Shown: piece by piece, positions 1 through 8,934 of the stretch
Layout of the letters: each line of letters begins with the position of its first letter
How positions within the stretch are numbered: position 1 is the stretch's first letter
Translations under genes and position numbers: made by a program
Notes under the pieces: model-generated
Databases searched by the model: none
What the model saw: the letters and a program-made list of their open reading frames with translations, nothing else
What the model was told of the DNA's origin: nothing
NCBI GenBank assembly: GCA_038184435.1
Contig: CP116227.1
Location: forward strand, 1,641,501 to 1,705,500
Reading direction: 5' to 3'
DNA from: Nocardioides alkalitolerans
Lineage (GTDB): Bacteria; Actinomycetota; Actinomycetes; Propionibacteriales; Nocardioidaceae
Length of the DNA stretch: 64,000 bases

Positions 1-662
1 TGGTCGTGGCCAACATGGGCGTCGCCCGCGCCCTCGCCGCCCGCCAACGCAACCGCGGCATCCCGCTCGAGGACCTCGAGCAGGTGGCCTACCTCGCGCT
101 CGTGCGGGCCGCCAGCCACTTCGACCCCGGACAGGGCAAGGACTTCCTGACCTATGCCGTGCCCTGCATCCGCGGGGAGCTGCGGCGCCACTTCCGCGAC
201 CTGGGCTGGATGGTGCGCCCGCCGCGGGACGTGCAGGAGAACCAGTCCGCCGTCATCCGGGCCCGTGACCGGCTCGCGGGCGACCACGGCGACCGGGTGC
301 CCGACGAGGCGATCGCCCGGGAGCTCGACATCCCGGTCGCGGTCGTGCAGCAGGCGCTGCGGGCCGAGGGCTGCTTCCGGCCCGTGTCCCTCGACGCTCC
401 CCTGCCCATCGGGCAGGCCGGGCCCGCGGAGACCGCGATCGACCACGAGCGCGACCACGAGGTGGTCGAGATGCGTACGACGCTGCAGCCCGCCCTGCGG
501 CGTCTGGACGCCCGGGAGCGTCGCATCCTCGTGATGCGGTTCTTCCAGGACCGCACCCAGCAGGAGATCGCCGACGAGCTCGGCGTGACCCAGACGCAGG
601 TGTCGCGGCTGCTCTCCGGCATCCTGCAGCAGCTGCGGGAGGCCGTCGGCGTGGCCGCCTGA
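1..662 (+). CDS. RNA polymerase sigma factor, SigB/SigF/SigG stress type (5' truncated)
   Basis: The frame is open to the window edge, so the N-terminus is missing; the GTG at 6 is internal, because the first visible residues (VVANMGVARALA) already belong to sigma region 2. Region 2 follows with the core-binding stretch LEDLEQVAYLALV and the -10 recognition part around TYAVPCIRGELRRHFRDLGW. Region 3 is in the middle, and region 4 has a helix-turn-helix (QQEIADELGVTQTQVSRLL) near the C-terminus. This arrangement is that of the alternative general-stress sigma factors of Actinobacteria and Bacillus. Its usual anti-sigma partners would lie upstream, outside the window. A hairpin terminator follows 30 bp downstream. 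The class is clear; which paralogue it is cannot be decided. Confidence 0.9.
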   Translation, partial: VVANMGVARALAARQRNRGIPLEDLEQVAYLALVRAASHFDPGQGKDFLTYAVPCIRGELRRHFRDLGWMVRPPRDVQENQSAVIRARDRLAGDHGDRVPDEAIARELDIPVAVVQQALRAEGCFRPVSLDAPLPIGQAGPAETAIDHERDHEVVEMRTTLQPALRRLDARERRILVMRFFQDRTQQEIADELGVTQTQVSRLLSGILQQLREAVGVAA

Positions 663-689
663 CGTTGCCGCGCCGTCCGCACGGACCGC

Positions 690-725
690 CACCGCCCACC
701 TCTGCTCCCGCAGGGGTGGGCGGTG
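690..725. terminator. Hairpin terminator between convergent genes
   Basis: ACCGCCCACC at 691-700 pairs perfectly with GGTGGGCGGT at 715-724 across a 14-nt loop. It lies between the convergent sigma factor and HhH-GPD genes and could serve both strands. There is no T-run, as is usual in high-GC Actinobacteria. Confidence 0.65.
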
Positions 726-751
726 TCGCGTGGCGGTCGCGCGGCGCAGGG

Positions 752-1312
752 TCAGGCCTTGGCCGCCGCCTTCTTCGACTTCTTGTAGTCCCGCACCTTC
801 TGCAGCGAGTCGGCGTCGACGACGTCGGCGACGGAGCGGTGCCCGTCGAGCGCGTAGTCCCCCACGGCCGTCTCCCAGCCGTCCGGGCGCACGCCGCGCT
901 GCTTGGCCAGCAGCGCGACGAAGATCTGCGCCTTCTGCTTGCCGAAGCCGGGCAGGGCCATGACGCGCTTGAGCAGGTCCTTGCCGGAGGTCGCCTCGGT
1001 CCAGATGCGGGACGCGTCCCCGCCGTGCTCGTCCTCGACGATGCGGGCGAGCTCCTGGAGCCGTGCGGCCATCGAGCCGGGGAACCGGTGGATCGCCGGG
1101 GTCGTCGCGCACAGGGCGGCGAACTCGTCGGGATCGGCCGCCGCGATCCGCGCCGGTTCGAGGGTGCCGAACCGGTCGAGCACCTTCGCGGGGCCGCGGA
1201 AGGCGTGCTCCATCGGGTACTGCTGGTCGAGCATCATCCCGACGAGCAGGGCGAACGGGTCGGAGTCGAGGACCTGGTCGGCCTCGGCGTCACCGGTGAT
1301 CTGGATGGCCAT
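752..1312 (-). CDS. HhH-GPD family base-excision repair protein
   Basis: The 186-aa product resembles the small actinobacterial HhH-GPD family related to endonuclease III/AlkA glycosylases. The segment MALPGFGKQKAQIFVALL is the helix-hairpin-helix, and the preceding DQQYPMEHAFRGP block is typical of the fold. Lysine-rich C-terminal residues (YKKSKKAAAKA) may contact DNA. The ATG at 1312 (MAIQIT) was chosen over the upstream in-frame start because family members begin just before the DADQVL segment. I see no Fe-S cluster cysteines. The substrate lesion is unknown; a DNA glycosylase role is inferred from the fold. Confidence 0.8.
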   Translation of the reverse strand: MAIQITGDAEADQVLDSDPFALLVGMMLDQQYPMEHAFRGPAKVLDRFGTLEPARIAAADPDEFAALCATTPAIHRFPGSMAARLQELARIVEDEHGGDASRIWTEATSGKDLLKRVMALPGFGKQKAQIFVALLAKQRGVRPDGWETAVGDYALDGHRSVADVVDADSLQKVRDYKKSKKAAAKA

Positions 1313-1363
1313 GGGGGCATGCTGCCACGTCGCGCGGCGCACCCCCTCGACCCTGCCCAGGGC

Positions 1364-1741
1364 TCAGGAACCGACCTTGACCGCGAGCACGGGCGCGTGG
1401 GCGTCGAGCAGGATGCGCTGGGCGTTGCTGCCCAGCAGCAGCTTGCCCACCGGCGTGCGGCGGCGCAGCCCGATGACGATGAGGTCGGCACCGACCTCCT
1501 CGGCGATGGCGAGCAGGTCCTCGGCCGGGTCGAACGCGCTCGTGCTGACCCGCACCTCGTGGTCGACCCCGGCGGCCTCCAGGCGCGCGCGGGCGGCGTC
1601 GACGTCGGTCTCGACGTGGTCGCCCCGGGTCGAGCTGACGAGCACGATGCGGGCGTCGCGCAGGGCGGCCTCCTCCAGCGCCCGGCCGAGCGCGGCCTCC
1701 CCCTCCGGCTTGGGGACGTACCCCACCACGATCGTCGTCAC
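1364..1741 (-). CDS. Universal stress protein (UspA family)
   Basis: A 125-aa single-domain Usp. The N-terminal strand MTTIVVGYV and the C-terminal nucleotide-binding motif GLRRRTPVGKLLLGSNAQRI, of the G-2x-G-9x-G-S/T type, indicate the ATP-binding subclass. It lies 51 bp upstream of, and in the same direction as, the HhH-GPD gene, so the two may be co-transcribed. It is divergent from the hypothetical gene at 1864. The physiological role of actinobacterial Usps is generally linked to hypoxia and stationary phase; nothing in this sequence narrows that. Confidence 0.9.
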   Translation of the reverse strand: MTTIVVGYVPKPEGEAALGRALEEAALRDARIVLVSSTRGDHVETDVDAARARLEAAGVDHEVRVSTSAFDPAEDLLAIAEEVGADLIVIGLRRRTPVGKLLLGSNAQRILLDAHAPVLAVKVGS

Positions 1742-1863
1742 GGCGACCTCCTCGGTTCGACGGCGGCGAGCGCGGATCGCCGCGCACCTGCTCGCACGCT
1801 AGCCGATCGCACCGCTGTGGAGAACGGCTCGCGCCGGGCGCGGCGCGAAGGCAGGCTGGGCGG

Positions 1864-2292
1864 GTGGGAACCGCGACGGGGGCCGGAGCCGCGGAGGTGC
1901 CGCCGGGCACCTCCTCCGACGAGCTGCGCCGCCTGGTGCTGGACCTCATCGCGCAGGGCCGCCACCGCACCTTCCCCGCGTTGGTGCACGTGGGGCGTCC
2001 GGGCCGGCACCGGTCGCTCGTGGTCGCGGACATCGACGACCACGCGCTCCGCACCGACGTGCTCGCGGCGCTCATCGGGTCGGCGGACGAGGCGCCGCTG
2101 GTGTGGCTGACCCGGCCGGGCGAGCCCGCGGTCGAGGACGACGACCAGGCCTGGTCGCGCGCCGTGCGGGCGGCGGCCGCCGAGGTCGGGCGGTCGACCC
2201 CCTTCGTCGTCGTCACGCGACGCGGCTGGGTCGACCCGGCGCACGGTCACGGACGCACCTGGCGACGCCTGCGCGACCGTCGGCCGCGTTGA
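1864..2292 (+). CDS. Hypothetical protein, 142 aa
   Basis: I do not recognise a named family. The protein is soluble, without signal peptide or membrane segments, and has an alternating alpha/beta look: a helical N-terminus (DELRRLVLDLIAQGR), a strand LVVADIDD, a strand PLVWLTRPG and a strand PFVVVTRRGWV. It ends in a basic tail (RTWRRLRDRRPR). The GTG at 1864 is the first plausible start; codon use matches the neighbours. It converges on the glutamate-cysteine ligase gene with only 6 bp between stops. Confidence 0.6.
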   Translation: MGTATGAGAAEVPPGTSSDELRRLVLDLIAQGRHRTFPALVHVGRPGRHRSLVVADIDDHALRTDVLAALIGSADEAPLVWLTRPGEPAVEDDDQAWSRAVRAAAAEVGRSTPFVVVTRRGWVDPAHGHGRTWRRLRDRRPR

Positions 2293-2298
2293 GGCTGC

Positions 2299-3795
2299 TC
2301 AGCGCGTGGCCGGCACGTCCCACGTGTGGACGGGCTCGTTCGAGTGCATGTGTTCGCGGTAGTCCCGCAGGGCGCGGCGCAACGCCTCGGGGCGCTCGAC
2401 CGAGCCCTCGGCGTGCACGCGGCGCACGAACCACTCCGCGCCGTTGGTGCCCTGGAGGCACCGCTGCTCGATGACACCGAGCAGCCGGTCGGCCTCGGCG
2501 GACTCGGCGCCCCAGGCCAGCAGGCCGTCGTGGGCGAGGGGCAGCAGTCGACGCAGCACGAGCTCCGTCGCGGCGGCCTGGCCCACGCCCGGCCAGTAGA
2601 CCTCGGCCTCGATCCCGTGGCGCGCACCGAGGTGGAAGTTCTCCTCGGCGGCGCTGAAGGACATGCGCGACCAGACGGGCCGGTCCTCCTCGACGAGGGC
2701 GCGCACCAGCCCGAAGTAGAAGGCGGCGTTCGCCATGGTGTCGACCACCGTCGGACCGGCGGGCAGCACCCGGTTCTCGACGCGCAGGTGCGGCACCCCG
2801 TCGGCGATGTCGTAGACGGGCCGGTTCCAGCGGTAGATCGTGCCGTTGTGGAGCCGCAGCTCGGCGAGCGACGGCACACCGCCGTCGGCGAGCACGGCCG
2901 CGGGGTCCTCGTCCTCGACGACGGGCAGCAGCGCCGGGAAGTAGCGGACGTTCTCCTCGAACAGGTCGAAGACCGAGGTCACCCAGCGCTCGCCGAACCA
3001 CACCCGAGGGCGCACGCCCTGCGCCTTCAGCTCCTCGCTGCGCGTGTCGGTCGCCTGCTCGAAGAGCGGGATCCGGGTCTCCCGCCACAGCTCGCGCCCG
3101 AGCAGGAACGGCGAGTTCGCCCCGAGCGCCAGCTGGATGCCCGAGATGGCCTGGGACGCGTTCCAGTAGGCCGCGAAGTCCTCCGGGGAGGTCTGCACGT
3201 GGAGCTGCGTGCTCGTGCACGCCGCCTCGGGGACGATCGAGTCGGTGGCGGTCTCCAACCGCTCGACGCCCTTGACGTCGATGACGATGTCCTCGCCCCG
3301 CGCCGCGAGGATCTGCTCGCTCAGCAGCGCGTAGCGCGGGTTGGGGCTCAGCGACGCGGGGGTCATGTGGCCGTGGCCCAGCGTCGGGAGGACGCCGATC
3401 ATGACGAGGTGCGCGCCCAGCGGCGCGCTGGCGGTCTCGGCGTCGTTGAGGCTGCGCCGCAGCGACTCCTCGAACACGGTGAGCCCGCCGGGGGCACCGG
3501 GACCGGCGGGACGGAGCCGGGCCGGCGCCACGTTGATCTCGACGTTGAACTGCCCCAGCTCGGTCTGGAAGTCGGGGTCGGCGACCGCGTCGAGCACCTC
3601 CGCGCTCGACAGCGACGGCTCCTCGTGCGCGTCGACGAGGTTGAGCTCGACCTCGAGACCCGTCATCGGGTCCTCCGCCGCGAACGCCGGCTCGCGCAGC
3701 ATGGTGGCGAGCACGTCCAGCGAACGACGGACCTTCTCGCGGTGCCGCGTGCGATCGGCCCGCGAGAACTCCTGGTGATCGACCTCCTCGCCCAT
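2299..3795 (-). CDS. Glutamate-cysteine ligase family protein (GCS2-like)
   Basis: A 498-aa member of the GCS2 (PF04107) carboxylate-amine ligase family. The metal/ATP-binding acidic pattern GLEVELNLVD near residue 45 and FNVEINVAP near residue 85 are characteristic, as is the central LRLHNGTIYRWNRPVYD and HLRVENRVLPAGPT region. Family members join glutamate to an amine, classically cysteine. This long actinobacterial subgroup is distinct from EgtA/MshC thiol pathways and its true substrate is not settled. It is followed by a short gap and preceded by the DUF4192 gene in the same orientation. Confidence 0.8.
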   Translation of the reverse strand: MGEEVDHQEFSRADRTRHREKVRRSLDVLATMLREPAFAAEDPMTGLEVELNLVDAHEEPSLSSAEVLDAVADPDFQTELGQFNVEINVAPARLRPAGPGAPGGLTVFEESLRRSLNDAETASAPLGAHLVMIGVLPTLGHGHMTPASLSPNPRYALLSEQILAARGEDIVIDVKGVERLETATDSIVPEAACTSTQLHVQTSPEDFAAYWNASQAISGIQLALGANSPFLLGRELWRETRIPLFEQATDTRSEELKAQGVRPRVWFGERWVTSVFDLFEENVRYFPALLPVVEDEDPAAVLADGGVPSLAELRLHNGTIYRWNRPVYDIADGVPHLRVENRVLPAGPTVVDTMANAAFYFGLVRALVEEDRPVWSRMSFSAAEENFHLGARHGIEAEVYWPGVGQAAATELVLRRLLPLAHDGLLAWGAESAEADRLLGVIEQRCLQGTNGAEWFVRRVHAEGSVERPEALRRALRDYREHMHSNEPVHTWDVPATR

Positions 3796-3883
3796 GTCGG
3801 CAGCGTAGTGGTCCGGTCCGCACGGCGGCCCCGCACGCGACGGCGTCTCATCCCGGGTCTCGCTCCGGCCCTCGTCCCGGGGC

Positions 3884-4921
3884 TCACGCCGGGTCGCCGA
3901 GCGCTGCGGTCACCTCCGCCCACCACGACGGCGGTGCCGCCGCCTCCAGGAAGTCCCGCACCAGCCGGCCGAGGGGGTGCTCCGGCTCCTCCGCGAGGCA
4001 CGCGTCGACGGCACACCACGCGAGGGCGCCCGACCCGTCCAGCCACGCGGTCAGGCCCGCGAGCGCGGCGGGCCCCGAGCGCCACCCGTCGGGCGCGCGG
4101 CGGACGAGGTCCAGCCAGACCTCGACGTGGCGCGCGGCCTCCGGACGGCCGACGCCGGCCCACGCCGCGTCGCGGTGCCGGCCGAGCCGCAGCGCGACGA
4201 GGAGCCGCGCGGCGTCCTCCACGTCCAGCGGGCTCCCCGAGCGCGCCGCCCGGGCGACGGTCTCCCCCACCCACCGGGACTCGGCTGGACCGGGCCGTGG
4301 CGCGCCACGGCGCTCGACGGCGGCGGCGAGCGGACCTCGCACGTCTTCCCCCGCCGGGGCCAGGAGCTCGGCCAGCTCCTCGCGGCTGCCGAGGACGACC
4401 CGGCCGTGCAGCACCGCCGCGGCCCGCACCGGATGGCTCTCGTTCCGGTACGGCGCGGACCCGTCGGCAGCGCCGTTGGCGTCACCCGCGGCGTACCAGC
4501 GCTCCCCGTCGGCCCGCAGCAGCGCGATGACGGTGATCCCCGCCGCGGCGCACGACGCCTCGAGCCGGTCGGCCGTGGCCGCGCCGAGGCGGGCGTCCCG
4601 CGTGTAGACCACGGCCGCGACGGACGCGACCCCGTGACGCCGGCACGGCGCGACCGCGGCGTCGACGACCTCGGCGAGCGCCGTCGGCGGGTCGTCGGGA
4701 CCGGGCAGCCCGATCCTCAGGTGGGGTCCGGTCGCGCCCCGACCCCCGGAGGCGTCGGGCCGCGAACGTCCCCCCGCCCCGAAGCTCAGCAGCACGAGGG
4801 AGTGCTGCGGCTCGAAGCCGAGCACCACGGGGACGGTGGCGAGCAGGTCGTCGGGCGTCCGCAGGCGCAGGGTCAGCGGTGCCGAGGAGTCGGGGCCGGG
4901 CGTGGGGTCGTCGGTGGTCAT
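3884..4921 (-). CDS. DUF4192 domain-containing protein
   Basis: A 345-aa actinobacterial protein of unknown function. The N-terminal signature LRLRTPDDLLATVPVVLGFEPQHSLVLL (split here as LRLRTPDDLLATVPVVLGF then EPQHSLVLL) is diagnostic for DUF4192. The middle third alternates strands and helices (VVYTRDARL, ITVIALLRADGERWY), and the C-terminal half is helical with DAAWAGVGRPEA repeats. No signal peptide is visible. The ATG at 4921 was preferred to the upstream in-frame start because the family begins shortly before this motif. It is divergent from dinB, with 113 bp between the starts. Confidence 0.8.
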   Translation of the reverse strand: MTTDDPTPGPDSSAPLTLRLRTPDDLLATVPVVLGFEPQHSLVLLSFGAGGRSRPDASGGRGATGPHLRIGLPGPDDPPTALAEVVDAAVAPCRRHGVASVAAVVYTRDARLGAATADRLEASCAAAGITVIALLRADGERWYAAGDANGAADGSAPYRNESHPVRAAAVLHGRVVLGSREELAELLAPAGEDVRGPLAAAVERRGAPRPGPAESRWVGETVARAARSGSPLDVEDAARLLVALRLGRHRDAAWAGVGRPEAARHVEVWLDLVRRAPDGWRSGPAALAGLTAWLDGSGALAWCAVDACLAEEPEHPLGRLVRDFLEAAAPPSWWAEVTAALGDPA

Positions 4922-5034
4922 GCACGGTGCTCTCCCCCGGCGGCGACGCCCGCTCCCGGCGGATCCGCCGCCTGGGGACGACCGCGTCGTACCGGTGTCC
5001 TGTGGACGACCAGGGGGCCGACTACCGTGGTCGG

Positions 5035-6579
5035 GTGCCACCCCCGACGCCCGCGATCCCCCCGTCCTCCGGGGCGGGCGCGGCGGGTCGTCGGGCGCAC
5101 GCGTCGATCCTCCACCTCGACCTCGACGCCTTCTTCGCGGCCGTGGAGCAGCGCGACAAACCGTCGCTGCGCGGCAAGCCGGTCGTGGTCGGCGGCACCA
5201 GCGGGCGGGGCGTGGTGGCGACGGCCTCCTACGAGGCGCGCGCCTTCGGCGTGCGCTCCGCCATGTCGACCCGCGAGGCGCGGGCGCGGTGTCCCCACGC
5301 GGCCTACCTGCGGGGCCGGTTCGACGCCTACCGCGAGGCGAGCGGCGTCGTCATGGGGATCCTGCGCTCCGTCTCCCCGCTGGTGGAGCCCCTCTCGCTC
5401 GACGAGGCCTTCGTGGACCTCGCCGCGGCCGACGACCCGCTGCTGCCCGACCTCGAGCCGCCGACGGTGCGGGCGTTCGCCGAGACGCTCCGCGCCCGCG
5501 TGCACGAGGCCACGGGCGGGCTGACCGCGTCGGTCGGGATCGGCACGTCGAAGCTCGTCGCCAAGATCGCCAGCGACCTCGACAAGCCGGACGGTCTGGT
5601 CCTCGTGCCGCCCGGCGGCGAGCAGGAGCTGCTGCGTCCGATGACGGTCACGGTCATCCCCGGCGTCGGACCCGCCACGGCCGAGCGCCTGCGTCGGGCC
5701 GGGGTGCGGACGGTCGCCGACCTCGAGTCGCTGAGCGTGGACGAGCTCGTCCGGCAGCTCGGCACCGCCCACGGGCGGTCGCTGCACGAGCTGGCCCGCG
5801 CCCACGACCTGCGCCCCGTGGTGGCGGAGCGCGAGGCCAAGTCAGTGAGCGTCGAGAGCACGTACGAGCACGACATCACCGACCCGGCCGTCATGGCAGA
5901 CGTGCTGATCCGGCAGGCGACCGGTGTCGCCACCCGGCTGGCCGCGGCGGGGCTGTCCGGACGCACCGTCACCATCAAGGTGCGCTTCTCGGACTTCACC
6001 ACCCTCAACCGGTCGGCCACCCTCCCGGCTCCCGTCGACGCGGCCGGCCCCATCGCGCGCGTCGCCCGCGCGCTCCTGGGTGACCTCGTCGGCGCCGCGG
6101 AGCGTGACGTGCGCAGCGGCGTACGCCTCCTCGGCGTCGGCGTCTCCGGCCTCGCCGACTGGGTGCAGGACGACCTCTTCAGCGTGCTGGAGCCCGAGGC
6201 ACCCGCCGCTACGGGGACGGACGTCGGCGACACGCCCGTGGAGGAGCCAGCAGCGGCACCGCCCGGCGCGTCTCCCCCGGAGCCCCCGCGGGAGTGGGCC
6301 GCCGGCGCCGACGTCGAGCACGACGAGCACGGGCGCGGCTGGGTCTGGGGCGCCGGTCGCGGTGTCGTGACCGTCCGCTTCGAGACGGCGACGACACCGC
6401 CCGGCCCCGTGCGGTCCTTCCGCGCCGACGACCCGGCCCTCCACGCCTGGGTGCGGCCGGCGCCCGTCGTGGACCCGCTCGAGGACGCCGGAGCCGTCGG
6501 GGCCGTCGGGACCGTCGGGGCCGTCGGGGCCGTGCTGCCTGTGGAGGAGCCCGGAGAACTGTCGGGGGGCATGGCCTAG
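5035..6579 (+). CDS. dinB: DNA polymerase IV (Y-family translesion polymerase)
   Basis: A 514-aa Y-family polymerase that copies damaged templates with low fidelity. The palm catalytic acids are seen in HLDLDAFFAAVEQ near the start and SLDEAFVDL about 100 residues later. The thumb HhH motif is VIPGVGPATAERLRRAGV, followed by the little-finger domain. After it comes an actinobacterial C-terminal extension rich in Pro/Ala, with a WAAGADVEHDEHGRGWVWG segment and a final Gly-Ala-Val repeat encoded by a 9-bp tandem repeat. The GTG at 5035 starts just before the conserved domain. No SOS box is visible upstream. The gene ends 9 bp before ptrB. Confidence 0.93.
   Translation: MPPPTPAIPPSSGAGAAGRRAHASILHLDLDAFFAAVEQRDKPSLRGKPVVVGGTSGRGVVATASYEARAFGVRSAMSTREARARCPHAAYLRGRFDAYREASGVVMGILRSVSPLVEPLSLDEAFVDLAAADDPLLPDLEPPTVRAFAETLRARVHEATGGLTASVGIGTSKLVAKIASDLDKPDGLVLVPPGGEQELLRPMTVTVIPGVGPATAERLRRAGVRTVADLESLSVDELVRQLGTAHGRSLHELARAHDLRPVVAEREAKSVSVESTYEHDITDPAVMADVLIRQATGVATRLAAAGLSGRTVTIKVRFSDFTTLNRSATLPAPVDAAGPIARVARALLGDLVGAAERDVRSGVRLLGVGVSGLADWVQDDLFSVLEPEAPAATGTDVGDTPVEEPAAAPPGASPPEPPREWAAGADVEHDEHGRGWVWGAGRGVVTVRFETATTPPGPVRSFRADDPALHAWVRPAPVVDPLEDAGAVGAVGTVGAVGAVLPVEEPGELSGGMA
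6490..6534. repeat. 9-bp tandem repeat inside the dinB 3' end
   Basis: Five units of consensus GGGGCCGTC in frame, encoding (G-A/T-V)5 in the C-terminal tail of DNA polymerase IV. Changes in copy number would add or remove three residues without shifting the frame. Confidence 0.85.
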
Positions 6580-6588
6580 CCTCGCGGC

Positions 6589-8811
6589 ATGGTCGAGAAC
6601 GAAGGCGCTCCCGCTCAGCCCCCCGTCGCCGCAGCCCGCCCCGTGACGACGGTCCACCACGGCCACGAGCGCACGGACGAGTACGACTGGCTGCGCGACA
6701 AGGACGACCCCGAGGTGATCGCCTACCTCGAGGCGGAGAACGCGTGGACCGAGGCGCGCACCGCCCACCTCGCCGACCTGCGCTCCGCCATCTTCGACGA
6801 GATCCGGGCCCGCACGCAGGAGACCGACCTCTCCGTGCCCACCCGCAACCGGGGGTACTGGTACTACTCGCGCTCCTTCGAGGGCCGGGAGTACGGCGCG
6901 TCCTGCCGCGTCCCGGTGACCGACCCGTCCGACTGGACGCCGCCGCGGCCTGCCGCGGACTGCTCCCCCGACGAGCCGGCCCTCCCCGGGGAGGAGCTGC
7001 TCCTCGACCTCAACGCCCTCGCCGAGGGCCACGACTTCTTCTCCCTCGGGGGGTCGTCCATCAGCCCGACGACCACGCTGCTGGCCTACGCGACCGACAC
7101 CGTCGGCGACGAGCGCTACACGGTGCGGTTCAAGGACCTCACGACCGGCGGCCTGCTCGACGACGAGCTGACCGGCGTGCTCGGGGGCGTGACGTGGAGC
7201 CGCGACTCGGCGAGCTGCTACTACACGACCGTCGACGACACGTGGCGCCCCGACAAGGTGTGGCGCCACGTGCTCGGCACCCCCCAGGCCGACGACGAGC
7301 TGGTCTACCACGAGTCCGACGCGCGCTACTGGACCGGCATCGGCCGCTCGCGCAGCGACCGCTTCCTCATGGTCGTGAGCGGCTCGAAGACCACCACCGA
7401 GTGCCGCTTCCTCGACTTCGACGACCCGGACGCCGGCTTCCGCGTCTTCGCCGAGCGCGTCGACGGGGTGGAGTACGGGATCGAGCACGCCCGCATCGCC
7501 GGGCGCGACGTGTTCCTGGTCCTGCACAACGTCACCGGCCCGGACTTCGAGATCGGGGTGGCGCCCGTCGCGCCCACCGGCTCCGACGACTGGGAACCGC
7601 TGGTCCCGCACGACCCGGCCGTGCGGCTCGAGGCCGTCGACGCCTTCGCCGGCCACCTCGTCGTCCACCAGCGGAGCGAGGGCCTCACCCAGCTGCGGAT
7701 CATCGAACTGCCGGCCGAGCCCACCTCGGCCACCGGGCTCGGTGACGACTACCTGGTCTCGTTCGACGACGAGCTCTACACGATCGAGTCCGGGGGCAAC
7801 CCGGCGTTCGACCAGCCGACCGTCCGCGTCGGCTACACCACGCTCGCGGTCCCCTCGTCGGTCTACGACTACGACGTGCGCGACCGCTCGCTGCACCTCC
7901 TCCGCCGCACGCCGGTGCTCGGCGGCTACGAGCCGTCGGACTACGTCGAGCAGCGCCTGTGGGCGGAGGCGGAGGACGGCGAGCGGGTGCCGATCTCGTT
8001 GGTCGCGCGTCGTGAGGTCGCCGACGCCGTCGCGGCCGGCACGCCCGCGCCGCTCCACCTCTACGGCTACGGCTCCTACGAGGCGTCGATGGACCCGTAC
8101 TTCTCGATCGCCCGCCTCTCCGAGCTCGACCGCGGCGCCGTCTTCGCGATCGCCCACGTGCGCGGCGGCGGCGAGATGGGCCGGCGGTGGTACGACCAGG
8201 GGAAGATGGAGCACAAGCAGAACACCTTCTCCGACTTCATAGCGTGCGGCCGCCACCTCGTCGCCACCGGGTGGACCACCCCGGAGCGCATGATCGCGGA
8301 GGGCGGCAGCGCGGGCGGGCTGCTCGTCGGGGCCGTGCTCAACCAGGCGCCCGAGCTCTGGGGCGGGGTCGTCGCCAACGTGCCGTTCGTCGACGCGCTC
8401 ACCTCGATGCTGGACTCCTCCCTCCCGCTCACCGTGGGCGAGTACGAGGAGTGGGGCAACCCCGAGGCCGACCCCACGGCGTACGAGCGGATGGCCGCGT
8501 ACGCGCCGTACGACAACGTCGCGGCGATCGACTACCCGCCGGTGCTCGCCGAGACGTCGCTCAACGACACCCGGGTGCTCTACGTCGAGCCCGCCAAGTG
8601 GGTGGCCCGCCTCCGGGCCCGCGCGGTGGGTCGGCGCGACGTGCTCCTGCGCACCGAGATGGCCGCCGGACACGGCGGTGTGTCGGGTCGCTACCAGGCG
8701 TGGAAGGACCGGGCGTTCAGCCTCGCGTGGATCCTCGACCGCATGGGTCTGGCCGAGGTCGAGCCGCGGCGTACCGGGGTCGGAGACACCCCGGCGGAAG
8801 CCCGCTCCTGA
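6589..8811 (+). CDS. ptrB: Oligopeptidase B-type S9 family serine peptidase
   Basis: A 740-aa prolyl-oligopeptidase-family enzyme that cleaves short peptides, after basic residues if it is a true oligopeptidase B. An N-terminal seven-bladed propeller is followed by an alpha/beta hydrolase domain. The nucleophile is the serine in GGSAGGLLVG, the aspartate lies in SLNDTRVLYVEPAKW and the histidine in AGHGGVSGRY. The region YGYGSYEASMDPYFS precedes the oxyanion loop. No signal peptide is present, so it is cytosolic. The ATG at 6589 follows the dinB stop by 9 bp, suggesting co-transcription. The length is slightly over that of E. coli PtrB. Confidence 0.92.
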   Translation: MVENEGAPAQPPVAAARPVTTVHHGHERTDEYDWLRDKDDPEVIAYLEAENAWTEARTAHLADLRSAIFDEIRARTQETDLSVPTRNRGYWYYSRSFEGREYGASCRVPVTDPSDWTPPRPAADCSPDEPALPGEELLLDLNALAEGHDFFSLGGSSISPTTTLLAYATDTVGDERYTVRFKDLTTGGLLDDELTGVLGGVTWSRDSASCYYTTVDDTWRPDKVWRHVLGTPQADDELVYHESDARYWTGIGRSRSDRFLMVVSGSKTTTECRFLDFDDPDAGFRVFAERVDGVEYGIEHARIAGRDVFLVLHNVTGPDFEIGVAPVAPTGSDDWEPLVPHDPAVRLEAVDAFAGHLVVHQRSEGLTQLRIIELPAEPTSATGLGDDYLVSFDDELYTIESGGNPAFDQPTVRVGYTTLAVPSSVYDYDVRDRSLHLLRRTPVLGGYEPSDYVEQRLWAEAEDGERVPISLVARREVADAVAAGTPAPLHLYGYGSYEASMDPYFSIARLSELDRGAVFAIAHVRGGGEMGRRWYDQGKMEHKQNTFSDFIACGRHLVATGWTTPERMIAEGGSAGGLLVGAVLNQAPELWGGVVANVPFVDALTSMLDSSLPLTVGEYEEWGNPEADPTAYERMAAYAPYDNVAAIDYPPVLAETSLNDTRVLYVEPAKWVARLRARAVGRRDVLLRTEMAAGHGGVSGRYQAWKDRAFSLAWILDRMGLAEVEPRRTGVGDTPAEARS

Positions 8812-8823
8812 GACCTGTCCCCG

Positions 8824-8839
8824 GGGACTGAGAAGTCCC
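8824..8839 (+). terminator. Short hairpin after ptrB
   Basis: GGGACT-GAGA-AGTCCC forms a perfect 6-bp stem with a GNRA-type loop, 13 bp after the ptrB stop. It has no T-run. It may be a weak terminator or a 3'-end stabiliser. Confidence 0.4.
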
Positions 8840-8934
8840 TGAGATTCGCCTCCGGCGGCAACTCTGGGGAGCTCCCGCACGTCAGGGTCTGACGAGAGGC
8901 ACCACGGGGAACCGGTCGTGACCGGGACCCATCG

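Noticed and set aside
4922..5034. LexA box before dinB
   Set aside because: I searched the divergent region for GAAC-N4-GTTC and found none.
5842..8880. A 1012-codon open frame antisense to ptrB and the dinB end
   Set aside because: It is a shadow of GC-rich third positions: Val/Arg/Gly/His-rich with no domain, opposite a gene with a complete catalytic triad.
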